From NCBI GenBank assembly GCA_026990035.1, contig JALSIM010000035.1:1-46911 (forward strand): DNA of 46,911 nucleotides, in the 5' to 3' direction. Both the position numbers and the translations under genes were made by a program. Under the pieces are notes generated by a model that saw nothing but the letters and a program-made list of their open reading frames with translations, did no database searches and was not told the origin of the DNA. Positions 27,510 to 37,649 of the stretch are shown here, piece after piece. The DNA is from Alphaproteobacteria bacterium (GTDB taxonomy: Bacteria > Pseudomonadota > Alphaproteobacteria > Geminicoccales > Geminicoccaceae). The first letter of the stretch is position 1. Each line of letters starts with the position of its first letter.

Positions 27510-28287
27510 GCGTTCCCTGACCTTCGTCGCCGTGCTGGTGACGTCGTTGGCCACCGCCTCGGCCGAGCCTGCCGCCGCTTCGGAGGATGCGGAGCCGGTG
27601 CAGCGTTACAGCTACCGGATGACGCTCGGCGGTACGGAGATGGCGGTGCTGGAGCTGGAGATCCGGGGCGAGGGTGAGGACCGGCGTCTCGCCCTCGAGA
27701 TGTCCAACACCGGGATCTCCGCCTGGTTCAGCCGCATCCGTACCGAAATGCGCTCGACGGTCCTCGCCGCCGACGGCATGGTCCTCCCGGTGCTGTTCAC
27801 GGCTCTTTACAAGAAGCCCGACCGGCGGCGCGAGATCCGGCTCGAATACGATGCCGAAGGCGGTCTGGCCTCGGTGCGCCTCGTCAAGAACGGTCGCCCC
27901 AAGCGCAGCGACGTGCCGCCGGAGCTGCAGGAAGGCACCATCGACCCGCTGACCGCCTTCGTCCGGCTCCAGGATTGGCTCCGGGCGCCACGGCGGGAAG
28001 GGGATCGGATCCTGCTCGGCGTGTTCGAGGGCCGCAAGCGTCTCGATCTCGAGGCCGTCTACCTCGCTTCCGAGGAGGTCGAGTTCCGCGGCCGGAAGGT
28101 GCCCGGCCACCGTCTCCGGGTCCGTCTCACCGGTCTCTTCGGTTTCGACGACGGCTTCGGCTTCGTCGGGCGGGCGGACGAGCCGCCCAACTGGCTCGAG
28201 GTGATCACGACCGGCGGCGAATTCCCCGTCCTGGTCCGGGCCGCGGGACGGAGCCGCAGTCTGGTGCCGGTGGTCGAGCTCGACTGA
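27487..28287 (+). CDS. DUF3108 family exported protein
   Basis: A 266-residue protein with a signal peptide ([19 protein letters not shown] after a short basic start) and a beta-rich body: YSYRMTLGGTEMAVLELEI near the mature N terminus, DPLTAFVRLQDWL in the middle and PVRVRLTG-like strands later. This matches DUF3108, periplasmic proteins of unknown function common in Proteobacteria. ATG at 27487 follows GGGGAAAGG; ATG 27508 is an alternative and would lie exactly back to back with the lyase ATG. It converges on grxD with 26 bases between. No function can be assigned. Confidence 0.8.
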   Translation: MELGRLRMRSLTFVAVLVTSLATASAEPAAASEDAEPVQRYSYRMTLGGTEMAVLELEIRGEGEDRRLALEMSNTGISAWFSRIRTEMRSTVLAADGMVLPVLFTALYKKPDRRREIRLEYDAEGGLASVRLVKNGRPKRSDVPPELQEGTIDPLTAFVRLQDWLRAPRREGDRILLGVFEGRKRLDLEAVYLASEEVEFRGRKVPGHRLRVRLTGLFGFDDGFGFVGRADEPPNWLEVITTGGEFPVLVRAAGRSRSLVPVVELD

Positions 28288-28313
28288 GAGGGCGGTCCGC
28301 CGCACACCTTCCC

Positions 28314-28652
28314 TCAGGCGGCTTCCGAGAACGCGATCCCCTTCTCCCGCAGGTGCTGCTGCAGTTCGCCGCTTTCGTACATGTCGCGCAGGATGTCGAA
28401 GCCGCCGAGGAGCTCACCCTTGACGTAGAGCTGGGGGAAGGTCGGCCAGTCGCCGAACTCCTTCAGCCCCTGGCGCAGCTCCGGATCCTCGAGAACGTTG
28501 TAGGACTGGAACTTGACGCCGAGATGGGTGAGCACCTGCACCGCACCGGCGGAAAACCCGCACTGGGGGAAGACCGGCGTGCCCTTCATGTAGAGCACCA
28601 CCTCGTCGGCTTCGATCTGCTGCTTGATACGCTCAAACACCGGATTGCTCAT
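28314..28652 (-). CDS. grxD: Monothiol glutaredoxin Grx4
   Basis: A CGFS-type glutaredoxin of 112 residues that binds and transfers [2Fe-2S] clusters, often as a heterodimer with a BolA protein. The active site is C31-GFS (FPQCGFSAG), with the family WPTFPQLYVKGELLGGFDI glutathione-binding region. It follows the bolA gene by 32 bases on the same strand, the usual partner arrangement, and is likely the last gene of the pur operon transcript. Confidence 0.95.
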   Translation of the reverse strand: MSNPVFERIKQQIEADEVVLYMKGTPVFPQCGFSAGAVQVLTHLGVKFQSYNVLEDPELRQGLKEFGDWPTFPQLYVKGELLGGFDILRDMYESGELQQHLREKGIAFSEAA

Positions 28653-28684
28653 CTCGGCTCCCTCGGATCGGGGTGGGACGGACT

Positions 28685-28930
28685 TCAGTTCTCTTCGCCG
28701 GCCGGGGTCAGGGTCCGCAAGGCGAGAGCGTGCAGCTCGTCGCCCATGCGTCCGCCCAGGGCCCGATAGACCATCTGGTGCTGCTGGAGACGGGTACGGC
28801 CGCGAAAGGCCGCGGAGATCACCGTCGCCCGGTAATGATTGCCGTCACCGGCGAGATCCTCGATCTTCACCTCGGCATCGGGAAAGGCTTCCCGGATCAG
28901 ACGCTCGAGTTCACCGGCCGTCATCGCCAT
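28685..28930 (-). CDS. BolA/IbaG-family protein
   Basis: An 81-residue BolA-type protein, predicted to cooperate with the adjacent CGFS glutaredoxin in Fe-S cluster handling. It has the alpha-beta KH-like fold signature: LIREAFPDAEVKIEDLAGDG, HYRATVISAAFRGRTRLQQH and the C-terminal DELHALALRTLTP with the conserved His. ATG 28930 or the ATG two codons inside may be used. It starts 21 bases after purL, so is co-transcribed. Whether it is the BolA or IbaG branch cannot be decided by eye. Confidence 0.9.
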   Translation of the reverse strand: MAMTAGELERLIREAFPDAEVKIEDLAGDGNHYRATVISAAFRGRTRLQQHQMVYRALGGRMGDELHALALRTLTPAGEEN

Positions 28931-28951
28931 CTTCGCGTTCTCCGTTCCCGC

Positions 28952-31150
28952 TCAGCCGTCCATCCAGGCGGGCAGCCACCCCTCGTGGCAGCGGCGCAGC
29001 TCCTCGAGCGATATGGGCGGCTGACCGTCGATGATCAATGCGCAGCCCCCGGTCACCCCCACTTCGCGGGCGATCACGCCGGCGGCCGTGGCCTCCTCCA
29101 GGAGGGCGCGCAGATGTTCGGGCGCCACCGCCAGGAGATAGCGCGCCTGATCCTCGCCGTAGAGCCAGCCGAACAGGCTCGGCGCTTCGGCCGGCACCGA
29201 AAGGCGTCCGCCACGACCGGAGGCGAGGCACATCTCGGCCATCGCCACCGCCAGCCCACCGTCGGAAAGATCGTGGCAGGCCCGCACCCGTCCGGCGGCG
29301 ATCTGAGCGGTGACGAAATCGGCGTGGCGCTTTTCCAGTACCAGATCGACGGGCGGCGGCGCGCCTTCCTCGCGCCCCAGGATCTCGCGCTGGAACACCG
29401 ACTGCCCGAGCCAGCCGGTGACCTCGCCGATCAGGACCAGGAGCAGCCCGTCGGCGTCGAAGGCGAGATCCGTCCGTTTCGCGAGATCCGCGATCAGCCC
29501 GAGGCCGCCCACCTCCGGCGTCGGCAGGATCGCCCGGGCGTCGGTCTCGTTGTAGAGGGAGACGTTGCCGGACACGACCGGGAAGTCGAGCGCCCGACAG
29601 GCCTCGGCCATGCCCTCGATGCAGCCGACGAGCTGACCCATGATCTCGGGACGTTCGGGATTGCCGAAATTGAGACAATCGGTGATCGCCAGCGGTCGCG
29701 CGCCCACCGCCACCAGATTGCGGTAGGCCTCGGCCACCGCCTGCCGCCCGCCGGTGCGCGGATCGGCCCGGCAGTAGCGGGGTGTGCAATCGATGGTGAG
29801 CGCCAGGCCCTTGTCGGTCCCGTGCACCCGGATCACCGCCGCGTCGCCGCCCGGACCGGCCACCGTGTCGGCCATCACCGAATGGTCGTACTGCTCCCAG
29901 ATCCAGCGCTTCGAGCAGAGATCGGGGCAGGACAAGAGCCGCAGCAGCACCTCCCGCGGCGAGAGATGGACCGTCTGATCGTCGCTGATGAAGGGGACCG
30001 GGGGATCGGGAAGCCGATAGGGGCGGTCGAGGACCGGCGAGCCGCCGCTCACCGGCGCCACCGGCACTTCGGCCACCACTTCGCCGCGGTGCCGCACCAC
30101 CATGCGGCCGGTATCGGTGACCCGGCCGACGATCGCGAAGTCGAGCTCCCATTTCTCGAACACCGCCCGTGCCTCCTCCTCCCGGCCGCGGGCGATCACC
30201 ATCAGCATCCGCTCCTGGCTTTCCGAGAGCATGATCTCGTAGGCCGACATGTTCGCTTCGCGCAGCGGCACGGCGTCGAGATCGAGCTCGATGCCGGTGC
30301 CGCCGCGGGCGGCCATCTCGAAGGAGGAGGAGGTGAGGCCGGCCGCGCCCATGTCCTGGATGGCGACGATGCAGTCGCCGGCCATCAGCTCGAGGCAGGC
30401 TTCGATCAGCAGCTTTTCCATGAAGGGATCGCCGACCTGGACCGTCGGCCGTTTGGCCTCGGCGTCCTCGCTGAACTCGGCCGAGGCCATGGTGGCGCCG
30501 TGAATGCCGTCGCGGCCGGTCCTGGCGCCGACATAGACCACCGGATTGCCGACCCCGGCGGCACGGGCGTAGAACACCCGGTCCTTCTCGGCGATCCCGA
30601 CGCACATGGCGTTGACCAGGATGTTGCCGTCGTAGGCGCGGTGGAAGCCGGTCTCCCCGCCCACCGTCGGCACCCCGACGCAGTTGCCGTAGCCGCCGAT
30701 CCCGGCCACCACCCCGGCGACCAGATGGCGGGTCCGCGGATGCTCGGGAGCGCCGAAGCGGAGGGCGTCGAGCACGGCCACCGGCCGTGCCCCCATGGTG
30801 AACACGTCGCGCAGGATGCCGCCGACGCCGGTGGCCGCTCCTTGGTAGGGCTCGATGAAACTCGGGTGGTTGTGGCTTTCCATCTTGAAGACGGCCACCC
30901 GACCGTCGCCGATGTCCACCACCCCCGCGTTCTCGCCCGGACCGCAGACCACCCAGGGCGCTTCGGTTGGGAACTTCCGCAGATGCAGGCGCGAGGATTT
31001 GTAGGAGCAGTGCTCGCTCCACATCACCGAGAAGATGCCGAGCTCGACGAGGGTCGGAGGGCGGCCCAGGATCTCCCGGATGCGGGCGTATTCCTCCGCC
31101 GTCAGCCCGTGTTCGGCGACCAGTTCCGGGGTGATCTCGGCGATGGCCAT
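28952..31150 (-). CDS. purL: Phosphoribosylformylglycinamidine synthase subunit PurL
   Basis: Catalytic ATP-grasp-like subunit of FGAM synthase, step four of purine synthesis, working with PurQ (ammonia) and PurS (scaffold). At 732 residues it is the small PurL type that needs PurS and PurQ, both encoded just upstream. The signature [12 protein letters not shown] places the catalytic His at H47; [12 protein letters not shown] and [15 protein letters not shown] follow as typical nucleotide and substrate loops. It starts 11 bases after the purQ stop. Confidence 0.97.
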   Translation of the reverse strand: MAIAEITPELVAEHGLTAEEYARIREILGRPPTLVELGIFSVMWSEHCSYKSSRLHLRKFPTEAPWVVCGPGENAGVVDIGDGRVAVFKMESHNHPSFIEPYQGAATGVGGILRDVFTMGARPVAVLDALRFGAPEHPRTRHLVAGVVAGIGGYGNCVGVPTVGGETGFHRAYDGNILVNAMCVGIAEKDRVFYARAAGVGNPVVYVGARTGRDGIHGATMASAEFSEDAEAKRPTVQVGDPFMEKLLIEACLELMAGDCIVAIQDMGAAGLTSSSFEMAARGGTGIELDLDAVPLREANMSAYEIMLSESQERMLMVIARGREEEARAVFEKWELDFAIVGRVTDTGRMVVRHRGEVVAEVPVAPVSGGSPVLDRPYRLPDPPVPFISDDQTVHLSPREVLLRLLSCPDLCSKRWIWEQYDHSVMADTVAGPGGDAAVIRVHGTDKGLALTIDCTPRYCRADPRTGGRQAVAEAYRNLVAVGARPLAITDCLNFGNPERPEIMGQLVGCIEGMAEACRALDFPVVSGNVSLYNETDARAILPTPEVGGLGLIADLAKRTDLAFDADGLLLVLIGEVTGWLGQSVFQREILGREEGAPPPVDLVLEKRHADFVTAQIAAGRVRACHDLSDGGLAVAMAEMCLASGRGGRLSVPAEAPSLFGWLYGEDQARYLLAVAPEHLRALLEEATAAGVIAREVGVTGGCALIIDGQPPISLEELRRCHEGWLPAWMDG

Positions 31151-31161
31151 CGGTGGCGCCT

Positions 31162-31824
31162 TCAGGTCAGCGTGGCGAGCAGCGAGCGGAACAGGGCGAT
31201 GCCGTCCTCGCCGCCGTGCAACGGATCGCAGGCCCGCTCGGGATGTGGCATCATGCCGAGGACGTTGCGGCCGGGACCGAGGACGCCGGCGATGTCGGCG
31301 GTCGATCCGTTGGGATTGTCGAGATAGCGGAAGGCGATCCGGTCCTCCTCCTCGAGCCGGGCCAGCTCCTCCGCTTCCAGCACGTAGTTGCCGTCGTGAT
31401 GGGCGACGGGCAGGAGGAGCTCCCGACCGGGGCGGTAGGCGTTGGTGAAGGGCGAAGAGGCGGTCACCACCGTCACCCGTACCGGCCGGCAGACGAAGGA
31501 GAGCCGCAGATTGCGCACCAGCGCCCCCGGCAGCAGGCCGGCTTCGGTGAGGATCTGGAAACCGTTGCAGATGCCGAGGACCGCCACGCCGCGGCGGGCG
31601 AGACGGGCGATCTCGGCCATGATCGGCGAGCGGGCGGCGATCGCCCCGCAGCGCAGATAGTCACCGTAGGAAAAGCCGCCGGGAATGCCGATAAGATCCA
31701 GCGGCGGAAGTTCGGTCTCGGCGTGCCAGAGGCTTGCGACCGGACGCGCGAACACGCGCTCCATGGCGACCCGGAGATCACGATCGCAGTTGGAACCCGG
31801 GAAGGTGACGACCGCCGCCCGCAT
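31162..31824 (-). CDS. purQ: Phosphoribosylformylglycinamidine synthase subunit PurQ
   Basis: Class I glutamine amidotransferase subunit of FGAM synthase, supplying ammonia to PurL. The 220-residue product has the nucleophile C86 in [23 protein letters not shown] forming the oxyanion side, and PHPERACDP near the C terminus with the catalytic His and Glu. The ATG at 31824 shares its A with the purS stop (TGATG). The frame is open upstream, but this reads through purS. Confidence 0.96.
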   Translation of the reverse strand: MRAAVVTFPGSNCDRDLRVAMERVFARPVASLWHAETELPPLDLIGIPGGFSYGDYLRCGAIAARSPIMAEIARLARRGVAVLGICNGFQILTEAGLLPGALVRNLRLSFVCRPVRVTVVTASSPFTNAYRPGRELLLPVAHHDGNYVLEAEELARLEEEDRIAFRYLDNPNGSTADIAGVLGPGRNVLGMMPHPERACDPLHGGEDGIALFRSLLATLT

Positions 31825-32069
31825 CACCGTTCGGCGATGGTCACGCTGTAGGTCTCGATCACCGGGTTGGCGAGCAGCGTCTCGCTCATCCGCCGCACTT
31901 CGGCCTCCGCCGCGTCGCGATCGCTGGCCTCGAGCTCGAGCTCGATGATCCGCGTCCGGCTCACCCCGCGGACGCCGGTGAAGCCGAGATTGGCCAGCGC
32001 CTTCTCGATCGCCCGGGCCTCGGGGTCGAGCACGCCCGTTCGGAACCGGATCGCCACCCGGGCCTTCAC
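31824..32069 (-). CDS. purS: Phosphoribosylformylglycinamidine synthase subunit PurS
   Basis: Small dimeric scaffold joining PurL and PurQ. The 81 residues include the family pattern [19 protein letters not shown] and [16 protein letters not shown]. The start overlaps the purC stop (ATGA) and the stop overlaps the purQ start by one base (TGATG), so all three are translationally coupled. Confidence 0.95.
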   Translation of the reverse strand: MKARVAIRFRTGVLDPEARAIEKALANLGFTGVRGVSRTRIIELELEASDRDAAEAEVRRMSETLLANPVIETYSVTIAER

Positions 32070-32830
32070 TGCAGGGTCTCCGGACCCTTGAGGTCGCGAG
32101 GACCGGCCTCCGGCAGGATGCCGAGGCGACGGGCGATCTCCTGGTAACCCTCCTCGACATTGCCGAGATCACGGCGGAACCGGTCCTTGTCGTAGCGCTC
32201 GCTGGTCCGGGAATCCCACAATCGGCAGTTGTCGGGGCTGATCTCGTCGGCGAGGACGATCCGCATCTCCTCCTCCTCCCACAGCCGGCCGAACTCGACC
32301 TTGAAGTCGATCAGCTTGAGGCCGACGCCGATGAACAGCCCGGCGAGGAAATCGTTGATCCGGAGCGCCAGGTTCATGATCTCGTCGAGCTCGGCGTAGG
32401 TCGCCCAGCCGAAGGCGGTGATGTGCTCCTCGGTCACCAGCGGGTCCCCGAGCTCGTCCGACTTGTAGTAGTACTCGACGATCGAGCGCGGCAGCAGGGT
32501 GCCTTCCTCGATGTGGAAACGTTCCGCCAGCGATCCCGCCGCGTAGTTGCGGACCACCACCTCCACCGGGATGATCTCCACCTCCCGCACGAGCTGCTCG
32601 CGCATGTTGAGGCGGCGGATGAAATGGGTGGGCACGCCGATCTCGCCGAGGCGCAGCATGAGATATTCCGAGATCCGGTTGTTGAGGACCCCCTTGCCGG
32701 TGATGATCGCGTGCTTTTTCTTGTTGAAGGCGGTCGCGTCGTCCTTGAAGTACTGGATCAGGGTCCCCGGCTCCGGCCCCTCGAACAGGACCTTGGCCTT
32801 GCCCTCGTAAACGCGCCTTCGCCGGGCCAT
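32066..32830 (-). CDS. purC: SAICAR synthase
   Basis: Joins CAIR and aspartate with ATP to form SAICAR in purine synthesis. The 254 residues show [20 protein letters not shown] (ATP loop), [34 protein letters not shown] and the metal/substrate motif [10 protein letters not shown], then [15 protein letters not shown]. It is the first gene of the purC-purS-purQ-purL-bolA-grxD run and has a clear promoter upstream (32899-32927), leaving a leader of about 60 nt. No purine riboswitch was recognised in that leader. Confidence 0.97.
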   Translation of the reverse strand: MARRRRVYEGKAKVLFEGPEPGTLIQYFKDDATAFNKKKHAIITGKGVLNNRISEYLMLRLGEIGVPTHFIRRLNMREQLVREVEIIPVEVVVRNYAAGSLAERFHIEEGTLLPRSIVEYYYKSDELGDPLVTEEHITAFGWATYAELDEIMNLALRINDFLAGLFIGVGLKLIDFKVEFGRLWEEEEMRIVLADEISPDNCRLWDSRTSERYDKDRFRRDLGNVEEGYQEIARRLGILPEAGPRDLKGPETLQ

Positions 32831-32898
32831 GTCGGTCGTCGCTCCATGGAAAGAGGAAACAGGGCGGCGCCGCCGAGGACCGCCCCTGCGCGAGCCGG

Positions 32899-32927
32899 TA
32901 TATAGAGCAGCTCGGCGAGCGATACAA
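32899..32927 (-). promoter_or_regulatory. Sigma-70-type promoter of the pur operon
   Basis: On the minus strand TTGTAT (32927-32922) and TATATA (32904-32899) are 17 bp apart, about 70 bases upstream of purC, in an AT island within GC-rich sequence. A 12-bp palindrome GGCGGCGCCGCC lies between it and the gene. Confidence 0.65.
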
Positions 32928-32966
32928 CGCGAGGTGGCGGCGGCAGCGGCCGGCCTCCGCCGCCTT

Positions 32967-34682
32967 TCACGGCTCGCCGGAAAGGGCCGCGATCCCGGTC
33001 CGGCGGAAGGCGTTGGTGATCGGGTAGCGGCGATCGCGCCCGAAGGCGCGGGCGGTGATCTTGACCCCGGGCGGCGCCTGACGGCGCTTGTATTCGGCGA
33101 GATCGAGCATCGTCGAGACCCGCCGCACGGTGGCCGGATCGAAGCCGCGGCGGACGAGGTCGACGGGCGACAGATCCTCCTCGATCAGCCCCTTGAGGAT
33201 CTCGTCGAGAAGCGGATAGGGCGGCAGCGAATCCTCGTCCTTCTGGTTCTCGCGCAGCTCGGCCGAGGGCGGCTTCGCGATCACCCGCTCCGGGATCGGC
33301 GCCCCCGCCGGCCCGAGACAGTCGGGCGGACGGTTGGCGTTGCGCCAGCGTGCCAGCGCGAAGACGGTCGTCTTGTAGACGTCCTTGAGGACCGAGAAGC
33401 CGCCGCACATGTCGCCGTAGAGGGTGGCGTAGCCGACCGACATCTCGGATTTGTTGCCGGTGGTCAGCAGCATCGGTCCGAACTTGTTGGAGACCGCCAT
33501 CAGCAGGATGCCGCGGGCGCGCGCCTGGATGTTCTCCTCGGTGGTGTCCGGCGGCCGGGCGTCGAACAGCGGGGCCAGCATCTCCAGAAAGGCGGAATAG
33601 GCCGGCTCGATGGAGATCTCGTCGAGCCGGATGCCGAGGCGCCGGGCGACCTCGGCGGCGTCCTCGAGGCTGGTTTTCGAGGTGTAGCGCGAGGGCATCA
33701 TCAGCGCCCGGACCCGGTCCACCCCGAGTGCGTCCACCGCCACCGCCGCCGAAAGGGCGGAATCGATCCCCCCCGAAAGCCCGAGCACGACGCCGGGAAA
33801 GCCGTTCTTGTCGACATAGTCGCGCAGGCCCAGGACCATCGCCCGGTAGATCTGCTCGCAATGTTCCGGTGGCCGGTGGATTTCGGCATCGCCCGCGGGG
33901 CGCCAGCGGTCGGTTTCCGCGTCCCGCACCAGCCGCAGCAGCAGCAGATGCTCCTCGAAGAAGCGGGCCTGGGCGCGCATGCGGCGGTCGCCGTCGAGCA
34001 GGAAGGAACCCCCGTCGAACACCAGCTCGTCCTGGCCGCCCACCTGGTTGACATAGGCGAGGGGCAGGCCGGTCTCGGTCACCCTGGCCACCGCCCGCTG
34101 GATGCGGACCTCGTGCTTGTCGAGCTCGAAGGGCGAGCCGTTGATGACGAGCAGCAGCTCGGCGGCGCTCTCCTCAAGCCCCTCGGCCACATCCTCGATC
34201 CACATGTCCTCGCAGATCATGATCCCGAGGCGGATGCCGTCGCCGGTGCCGAGGGGAAGCCGGACCGGACCGGGGATGGGACCGGCGGCGAAGACCCGCA
34301 GCTCGTCGAACACCCCGTAGTTGGGCAGGGCGTGCTTGTCGATGCGCGCCAGGATGCGGCCGCCGTCGAGGACCACCGCGCTGTTGGTGGGCTTGGCGGC
34401 ACCCGGCTCGCGCCAGGGGGTGCCGAGCACCACCGCCGGGCCGCCGTCGGCGGTCTCCGCGGCGAAGGCCTCGACCAGCTCGCGCGCATAGTCGGTGAGG
34501 GCGTGCTTGAGCACCAGATCCTCGGGCGGATAGCCGCACAGCGCCAACTCCGGGAAAGCCACGAGGCGGGCTCCGGCCTCGGCGGCGCGGCGGCGCCAGA
34601 GCCGCATCTTCTCGAGATTGCCCTCGAGATCGCCGACCAGGGTGTCGATCTGGGCGAGGGCCAGGGTGAATTCGGCGGTCAC
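32967..34682 (-). CDS. nadE: Glutamine-dependent NAD+ synthetase
   Basis: Amidates nicotinic acid adenine dinucleotide to NAD+ using glutamine-derived ammonia. The 571-residue protein has an N-terminal nitrilase-type glutaminase with triad E45 (FPELALCGY), K116 ([14 protein letters not shown]) and C157 (IMICEDMW), then the synthetase with P-loop [11 protein letters not shown] and [22 protein letters not shown] at 34682 is chosen because homology starts with [10 protein letters not shown] directly after it and GGAAAGAG precedes it; the upstream frame is open without homology. It lies 136 bases upstream of purC, on the same strand. Confidence 0.95.
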   Translation of the reverse strand: MTAEFTLALAQIDTLVGDLEGNLEKMRLWRRRAAEAGARLVAFPELALCGYPPEDLVLKHALTDYARELVEAFAAETADGGPAVVLGTPWREPGAAKPTNSAVVLDGGRILARIDKHALPNYGVFDELRVFAAGPIPGPVRLPLGTGDGIRLGIMICEDMWIEDVAEGLEESAAELLLVINGSPFELDKHEVRIQRAVARVTETGLPLAYVNQVGGQDELVFDGGSFLLDGDRRMRAQARFFEEHLLLLRLVRDAETDRWRPAGDAEIHRPPEHCEQIYRAMVLGLRDYVDKNGFPGVVLGLSGGIDSALSAAVAVDALGVDRVRALMMPSRYTSKTSLEDAAEVARRLGIRLDEISIEPAYSAFLEMLAPLFDARPPDTTEENIQARARGILLMAVSNKFGPMLLTTGNKSEMSVGYATLYGDMCGGFSVLKDVYKTTVFALARWRNANRPPDCLGPAGAPIPERVIAKPPSAELRENQKDEDSLPPYPLLDEILKGLIEEDLSPVDLVRRGFDPATVRRVSTMLDLAEYKRRQAPPGVKITARAFGRDRRYPITNAFRRTGIAALSGEP

Positions 34683-34731
34683 GGGCTCTTTCCTTCGCGC
34701 GGAGCGGCGGTACAAGGAGGCCGGGGGCGCG

Positions 34732-34766
34732 GCCGCCCCGACTTTAGGCGTTTTCGCCGGGGCGGC
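34732..34766. repeat. Perfect 9-bp inverted repeat between nadE and LysR remnant
   Basis: 34732-34740 pairs exactly with 34758-34766, and an inner GGCG-TTTT-CGCC hairpin lies in the loop. It sits in the divergent spacer about 50 bases before nadE; it may be an operator or a remnant terminator. Confidence 0.45.
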
Positions 34767-34793
34767 AATCGCCGCGGCGGGGAGGATGGGCGG

Positions 34794-35204
34794 TTGGACG
34801 GGTTGCAGACGATCGAGGCCTTTCTGGCGGTGGCCGAACGCGGCAGCTTCTCCGCCGCGGTCCGGTTCCAGCAACGCTATCCCGAGGTGGCGATCGACCT
34901 CACCCTCGACGACCGCTTCGTCGATCCGGTGGGCGACGGCCACGATCCGGCGATCCGCATCGGCCGCCTCGAGGACGGCAGCCCGATGGCCCGCCGTCTC
35001 GGCACCTTCACCGCCTGCCGTGTGGCCGCCCCGGGCCGTCTCGAGCGCCACGCAATCCCCGCCCATCCCCGCGATCTCGCCGCCCACGACTGTCTGCGGT
35101 GTCGCGACCGGCGCCGGCCCGAGGAACGGCGCTTCCCGCGGGCCTTCCTCGACGCTCTCGTGCACCGCTTCCGGCGGCCGGACGGTGGGGAGGGCGAGGG
35201 ATGA
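34794..35204 (+). pseudogene. LysR-family regulator, internally deleted remnant
   Basis: From a TTG at 34794 (GGGAGG upstream) runs a 136-codon frame. Its first residues, LQTIEAFLAVAERGSFSAA, are the first helix of a LysR winged helix. It then jumps directly to the effector domain (RFQQRYPEVAIDLTLDDRF, DPAIRIGRLEDGSPMARRLG, HPRDLAAHDCLR), and jumps again to an end resembling RAFLDALVHRFRRP. About 90 residues, including the recognition helix and linker, and about 70-80 of the later effector domain are missing compared with a 300-residue LysR, yet the frame is kept. It cannot bind DNA in the usual way. The stop overlaps the DadA-like start (ATGA). A residual function as a small protein is possible but unsupported. 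Confidence 0.8.
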
Positions 35205-36442
35205 AGGCGATCGTGATCGGGGGCGGCATCGTCGGCACCTCCTGCGCCTGGTTCCTCGCCCGGGAAGGGCACGAGGTGACCCTGCTCGATCCCCGCGAGC
35301 CGGGCACCGGCACCTCCTTCGGCAACGCCGGGATACTGAGCGTCGAAAGCTGCCTGCCCCTCGCCCGGCTGTCGCTGCTGCGGGCGGCACCGGCGATGCT
35401 GCTCGATCCGGAAGGACCCTTCCGGCTGCGTCTGCGGCATCTGCCGACCCTCCTGCCCTGGCTGCTGCGCTACGTCCTGGCCGCCCGGCCGAAGCGGGCG
35501 CGGCAAATCGGCGAGGCCCTGTTCGCCCTCGTCGGCCGGGCGGATGCGGCGCACGATCTGGTGATCGCCGAATGCGGTCTGGCCGGCCTCCTGCGGCCCA
35601 CCGGCTGGCTCAAGGTGGCCCGCGACGCACGTCGTTTCGCGGCGGCGACGGCCGAGGAACGGGAAGCCCTCGACCGCTTCGCGCTGCCCTACCGGATCCT
35701 GGAGCGCGAGGAGCTGCTGGCCCTGGAACCGGCCCTGACGCCGGAGGTGCGGCGGGCCCTGTGGCTCACCGCCGACCGCCAGGTGACCAGCCCGCTCGCC
35801 TACACCCGTGGCATCCTGCGGGATCTCGAGGCCCGGGGCGGTCGCTGGCTGCAGACGCGGGCACACGGATTCCGGCGGGCCGGCGACCGTTTCGCCGGAG
35901 TCGTCACGGAAGCGGGCGAACTCGAGGCCGATCTGGTGGTGCTGGCGGCCGGCGTTTTCTCCCGCGGGCTGGCCGCCGAGGCCGGCTTCCCGGTGCCGCT
36001 GGAGGCCGAGCGCGGCTATCATCTGATGCTGGACCGGAACGGTTGCCGGCTCGCCCATCCGGTCTACGGCATCGAGGAAGGATTTCTCCTCGCCCCCATC
36101 GAGAACCGCATCCGCCTCACCACCGGGGTCGAGCTGGCGAGCCCCACCGCACCCCCCGACTATTCCTGGCCGCGGCGGCTGGTGCCGAAAGCGCGGCGGC
36201 TGCTCCCGGAGCTCGGCGGCGGCATCGCGAGCGAATGGCTGGGTCTCCGTCCCTCGCTGCCGGACGGGCTGCCGGTGCTGGGGCGCGCGCCGCGCATCGA
36301 GAACCTTTATCTCGCTTTCGGCCATCAGCATCTGGGTCTGACCCTGGGGCCCCTGAGCGGACGCATCATCGCCGATCTGGTGGCCGGACGCGATCCCGGC
36401 CTCGATCTCTCTCCCTACGCCGCCGACCGCCGCTTCTTCTGA
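35201..36442 (+). CDS. FAD-dependent D-amino-acid dehydrogenase-like oxidoreductase
   Basis: A DAO-superfamily flavoenzyme of 413 residues that probably oxidises a D-amino acid or related amine at the inner membrane face. The dinucleotide fold opens the protein (MKAIVIGGGIVGTSCAWFLA, with E/D-type LLDPREPG), followed by SFGNAGILS, typical of DadA, and the C-terminal FAD contact GLRPSLPDGLPVLG and HQHLGLTLGPLSGR. Length fits DadA (about 415-430). ATG at 35201 overlaps the LysR remnant stop. The exact substrate is not fixed; the regulator that once preceded it is broken, so expression control has probably changed. Confidence 0.83.
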   Translation: MKAIVIGGGIVGTSCAWFLAREGHEVTLLDPREPGTGTSFGNAGILSVESCLPLARLSLLRAAPAMLLDPEGPFRLRLRHLPTLLPWLLRYVLAARPKRARQIGEALFALVGRADAAHDLVIAECGLAGLLRPTGWLKVARDARRFAAATAEEREALDRFALPYRILEREELLALEPALTPEVRRALWLTADRQVTSPLAYTRGILRDLEARGGRWLQTRAHGFRRAGDRFAGVVTEAGELEADLVVLAAGVFSRGLAAEAGFPVPLEAERGYHLMLDRNGCRLAHPVYGIEEGFLLAPIENRIRLTTGVELASPTAPPDYSWPRRLVPKARRLLPELGGGIASEWLGLRPSLPDGLPVLGRAPRIENLYLAFGHQHLGLTLGPLSGRIIADLVAGRDPGLDLSPYAADRRFF

Positions 36443-36524
36443 AGCCGGCGCCCGGCCTCTCGTGCATGGCCGCCATGCGGGGAGATGGATGGTCGCGGGG
36501 GATGGCGCCGCCTATGGTGCCCTC

Positions 36525-37445
36525 ATGGTCGCCCGCGGCAGTTCACGGAGGCGCATGCGGTCGCGTGCGGGACGCCGACCCACCCGAGAGGCGGCCGGCG
36601 CCTCGTTGCGCGGGGCGGCCTGGATGGTCGCGGCGGCGGCCGCCTTTTCGGTGATGATCACCCTGGTGCGCCATCTCTCGACCCGCCAGCCGGTGTTCGA
36701 GATCGTCTTCTTCCGCAACTTCTTCGGCCTTCTGGTGATGCTGCCCTGGCTCCTGCGTCGTGGCGGCGAGGTGTTGCGCACGGGCCGCTTCGGTCTCCAT
36801 CTGCTGCGGGCCGGCCTCGGCCTCGCCGCCATGTCGCTGTGGTTCTGGACGCTGTCGGTGCTGCCGCTGGCCGAGGCGACGGCGCTGAGCTTCACCGCCC
36901 CCATCTTCGCGACCCTGCTGGCGGTGCCGATCCTCGGCGAGCGGTTGTCGGGACGGCGGTTCGCGGCCATCGCCGGCGCCTTCCTCGGGGCGCTCGTCAT
37001 TCTCCGGCCCGGGGCGCGGGTGCTCGATCCGGCGGCGCTCGTGGCCCTCGCCACGGCCCTCGTCTGGGGGGTCTCGACGGTGCTGGTCAAGCTCTTGGGT
37101 CGGACCGAGGCTCCGGCCGCCATCGTCACCTGGATGGTCCTGCTGCTGACCCCGCTTTCGGGCCTTCTCGCCCTGCCGGTGTGGCGCACGCCCGACGGCG
37201 GCGAGCTGCTCGCCTTCGTCGCGTTGGGGGTGGTCGGCAGCGCCGGCCACTACTGCATGAGCCGGGCCCTGATCGCCGCCGACGCCGGGCGCGTTCTGCC
37301 CTTCGACTATCTGCGTCTGCCCTTCGTCGCGCTTCTCGGCTGGCTGCTCTACGCCCAGCCCCTCGATCTCTGGACCTGGCTGGGGGCGGCGCTGATCGCA
37401 GCCAGCAGCATCTGGGGCGCGCGGGGCCGTGGCGGAGGCGGGTGA
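36525..37445 (+). CDS. EamA/DMT-family permease
   Basis: A drug/metabolite-type transporter of about 306 residues with ten predicted membrane helices in two EamA repeats, e.g. SVMITLVRHLSTRQP, FFRNFFGLLVMLPWLL, LSFTAPIFATLLAVPILGER in the first half and HYCMSRALIAADAGRVLPFD in the second. Such proteins export amino acids, metabolites or similar small molecules; the substrate cannot be told. Start is uncertain: ATG 36525 is given; ATG 36555, after GGAGG at short spacing, would also keep all helices. It lies downstream of the DadA-like gene and may be co-transcribed. Confidence 0.82.
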   Translation: MVARGSSRRRMRSRAGRRPTREAAGASLRGAAWMVAAAAAFSVMITLVRHLSTRQPVFEIVFFRNFFGLLVMLPWLLRRGGEVLRTGRFGLHLLRAGLGLAAMSLWFWTLSVLPLAEATALSFTAPIFATLLAVPILGERLSGRRFAAIAGAFLGALVILRPGARVLDPAALVALATALVWGVSTVLVKLLGRTEAPAAIVTWMVLLLTPLSGLLALPVWRTPDGGELLAFVALGVVGSAGHYCMSRALIAADAGRVLPFDYLRLPFVALLGWLLYAQPLDLWTWLGAALIAASSIWGARGRGGGG

Positions 37446-37530
37446 CGGGGAGGGGTTGCGGCAAGCGGTCGCTCTGGCGGAGCCGCTGCCGCTGGGTCAA
37501 TGTGGGCGGCAGCCAGCGGCGGACCCGGTG

Positions 37531-37623
37531 ATGCGGCGTTACGGTTCGGTGATCCTTCTCCTGTTCGCGCTGACGGCCATTGCCACGGCGGCGGCCGGCT
37601 ATATCTTCTGGGCGCTGCCGTAG
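37531..37623 (+). CDS. 30-aa single-pass membrane peptide (hypothetical)
   Basis: The frame encodes MRRYGSVILLLFALTAIATA followed by AAGYIFWALP: a basic start and one membrane span, then TAG. The ribosome site is weak. An in-frame GTG at 37429, overlapping the permease end by 17 bases, would give 64 residues with a non-hydrophobic N terminus. I do not recognise it. It lies just upstream of the tRNA promoter. Confidence 0.3.
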   Translation: MRRYGSVILLLFALTAIATAAAGYIFWALP

Positions 37624-37649
37624 GCGCGGGACGCCGCCCGCGTTGGCGC

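Noticed and set aside
28673-31327. Plus-strand frame of 884 codons opposite bolA and purL
   Set aside because: His/Asp/Gly-rich shadow of purL without motifs or ribosome site.
32831-32898. Purine riboswitch in the purC leader
   Set aside because: The leader is only about 60 nt, GC-rich, and shows no purine-aptamer core; only a short palindrome is present.
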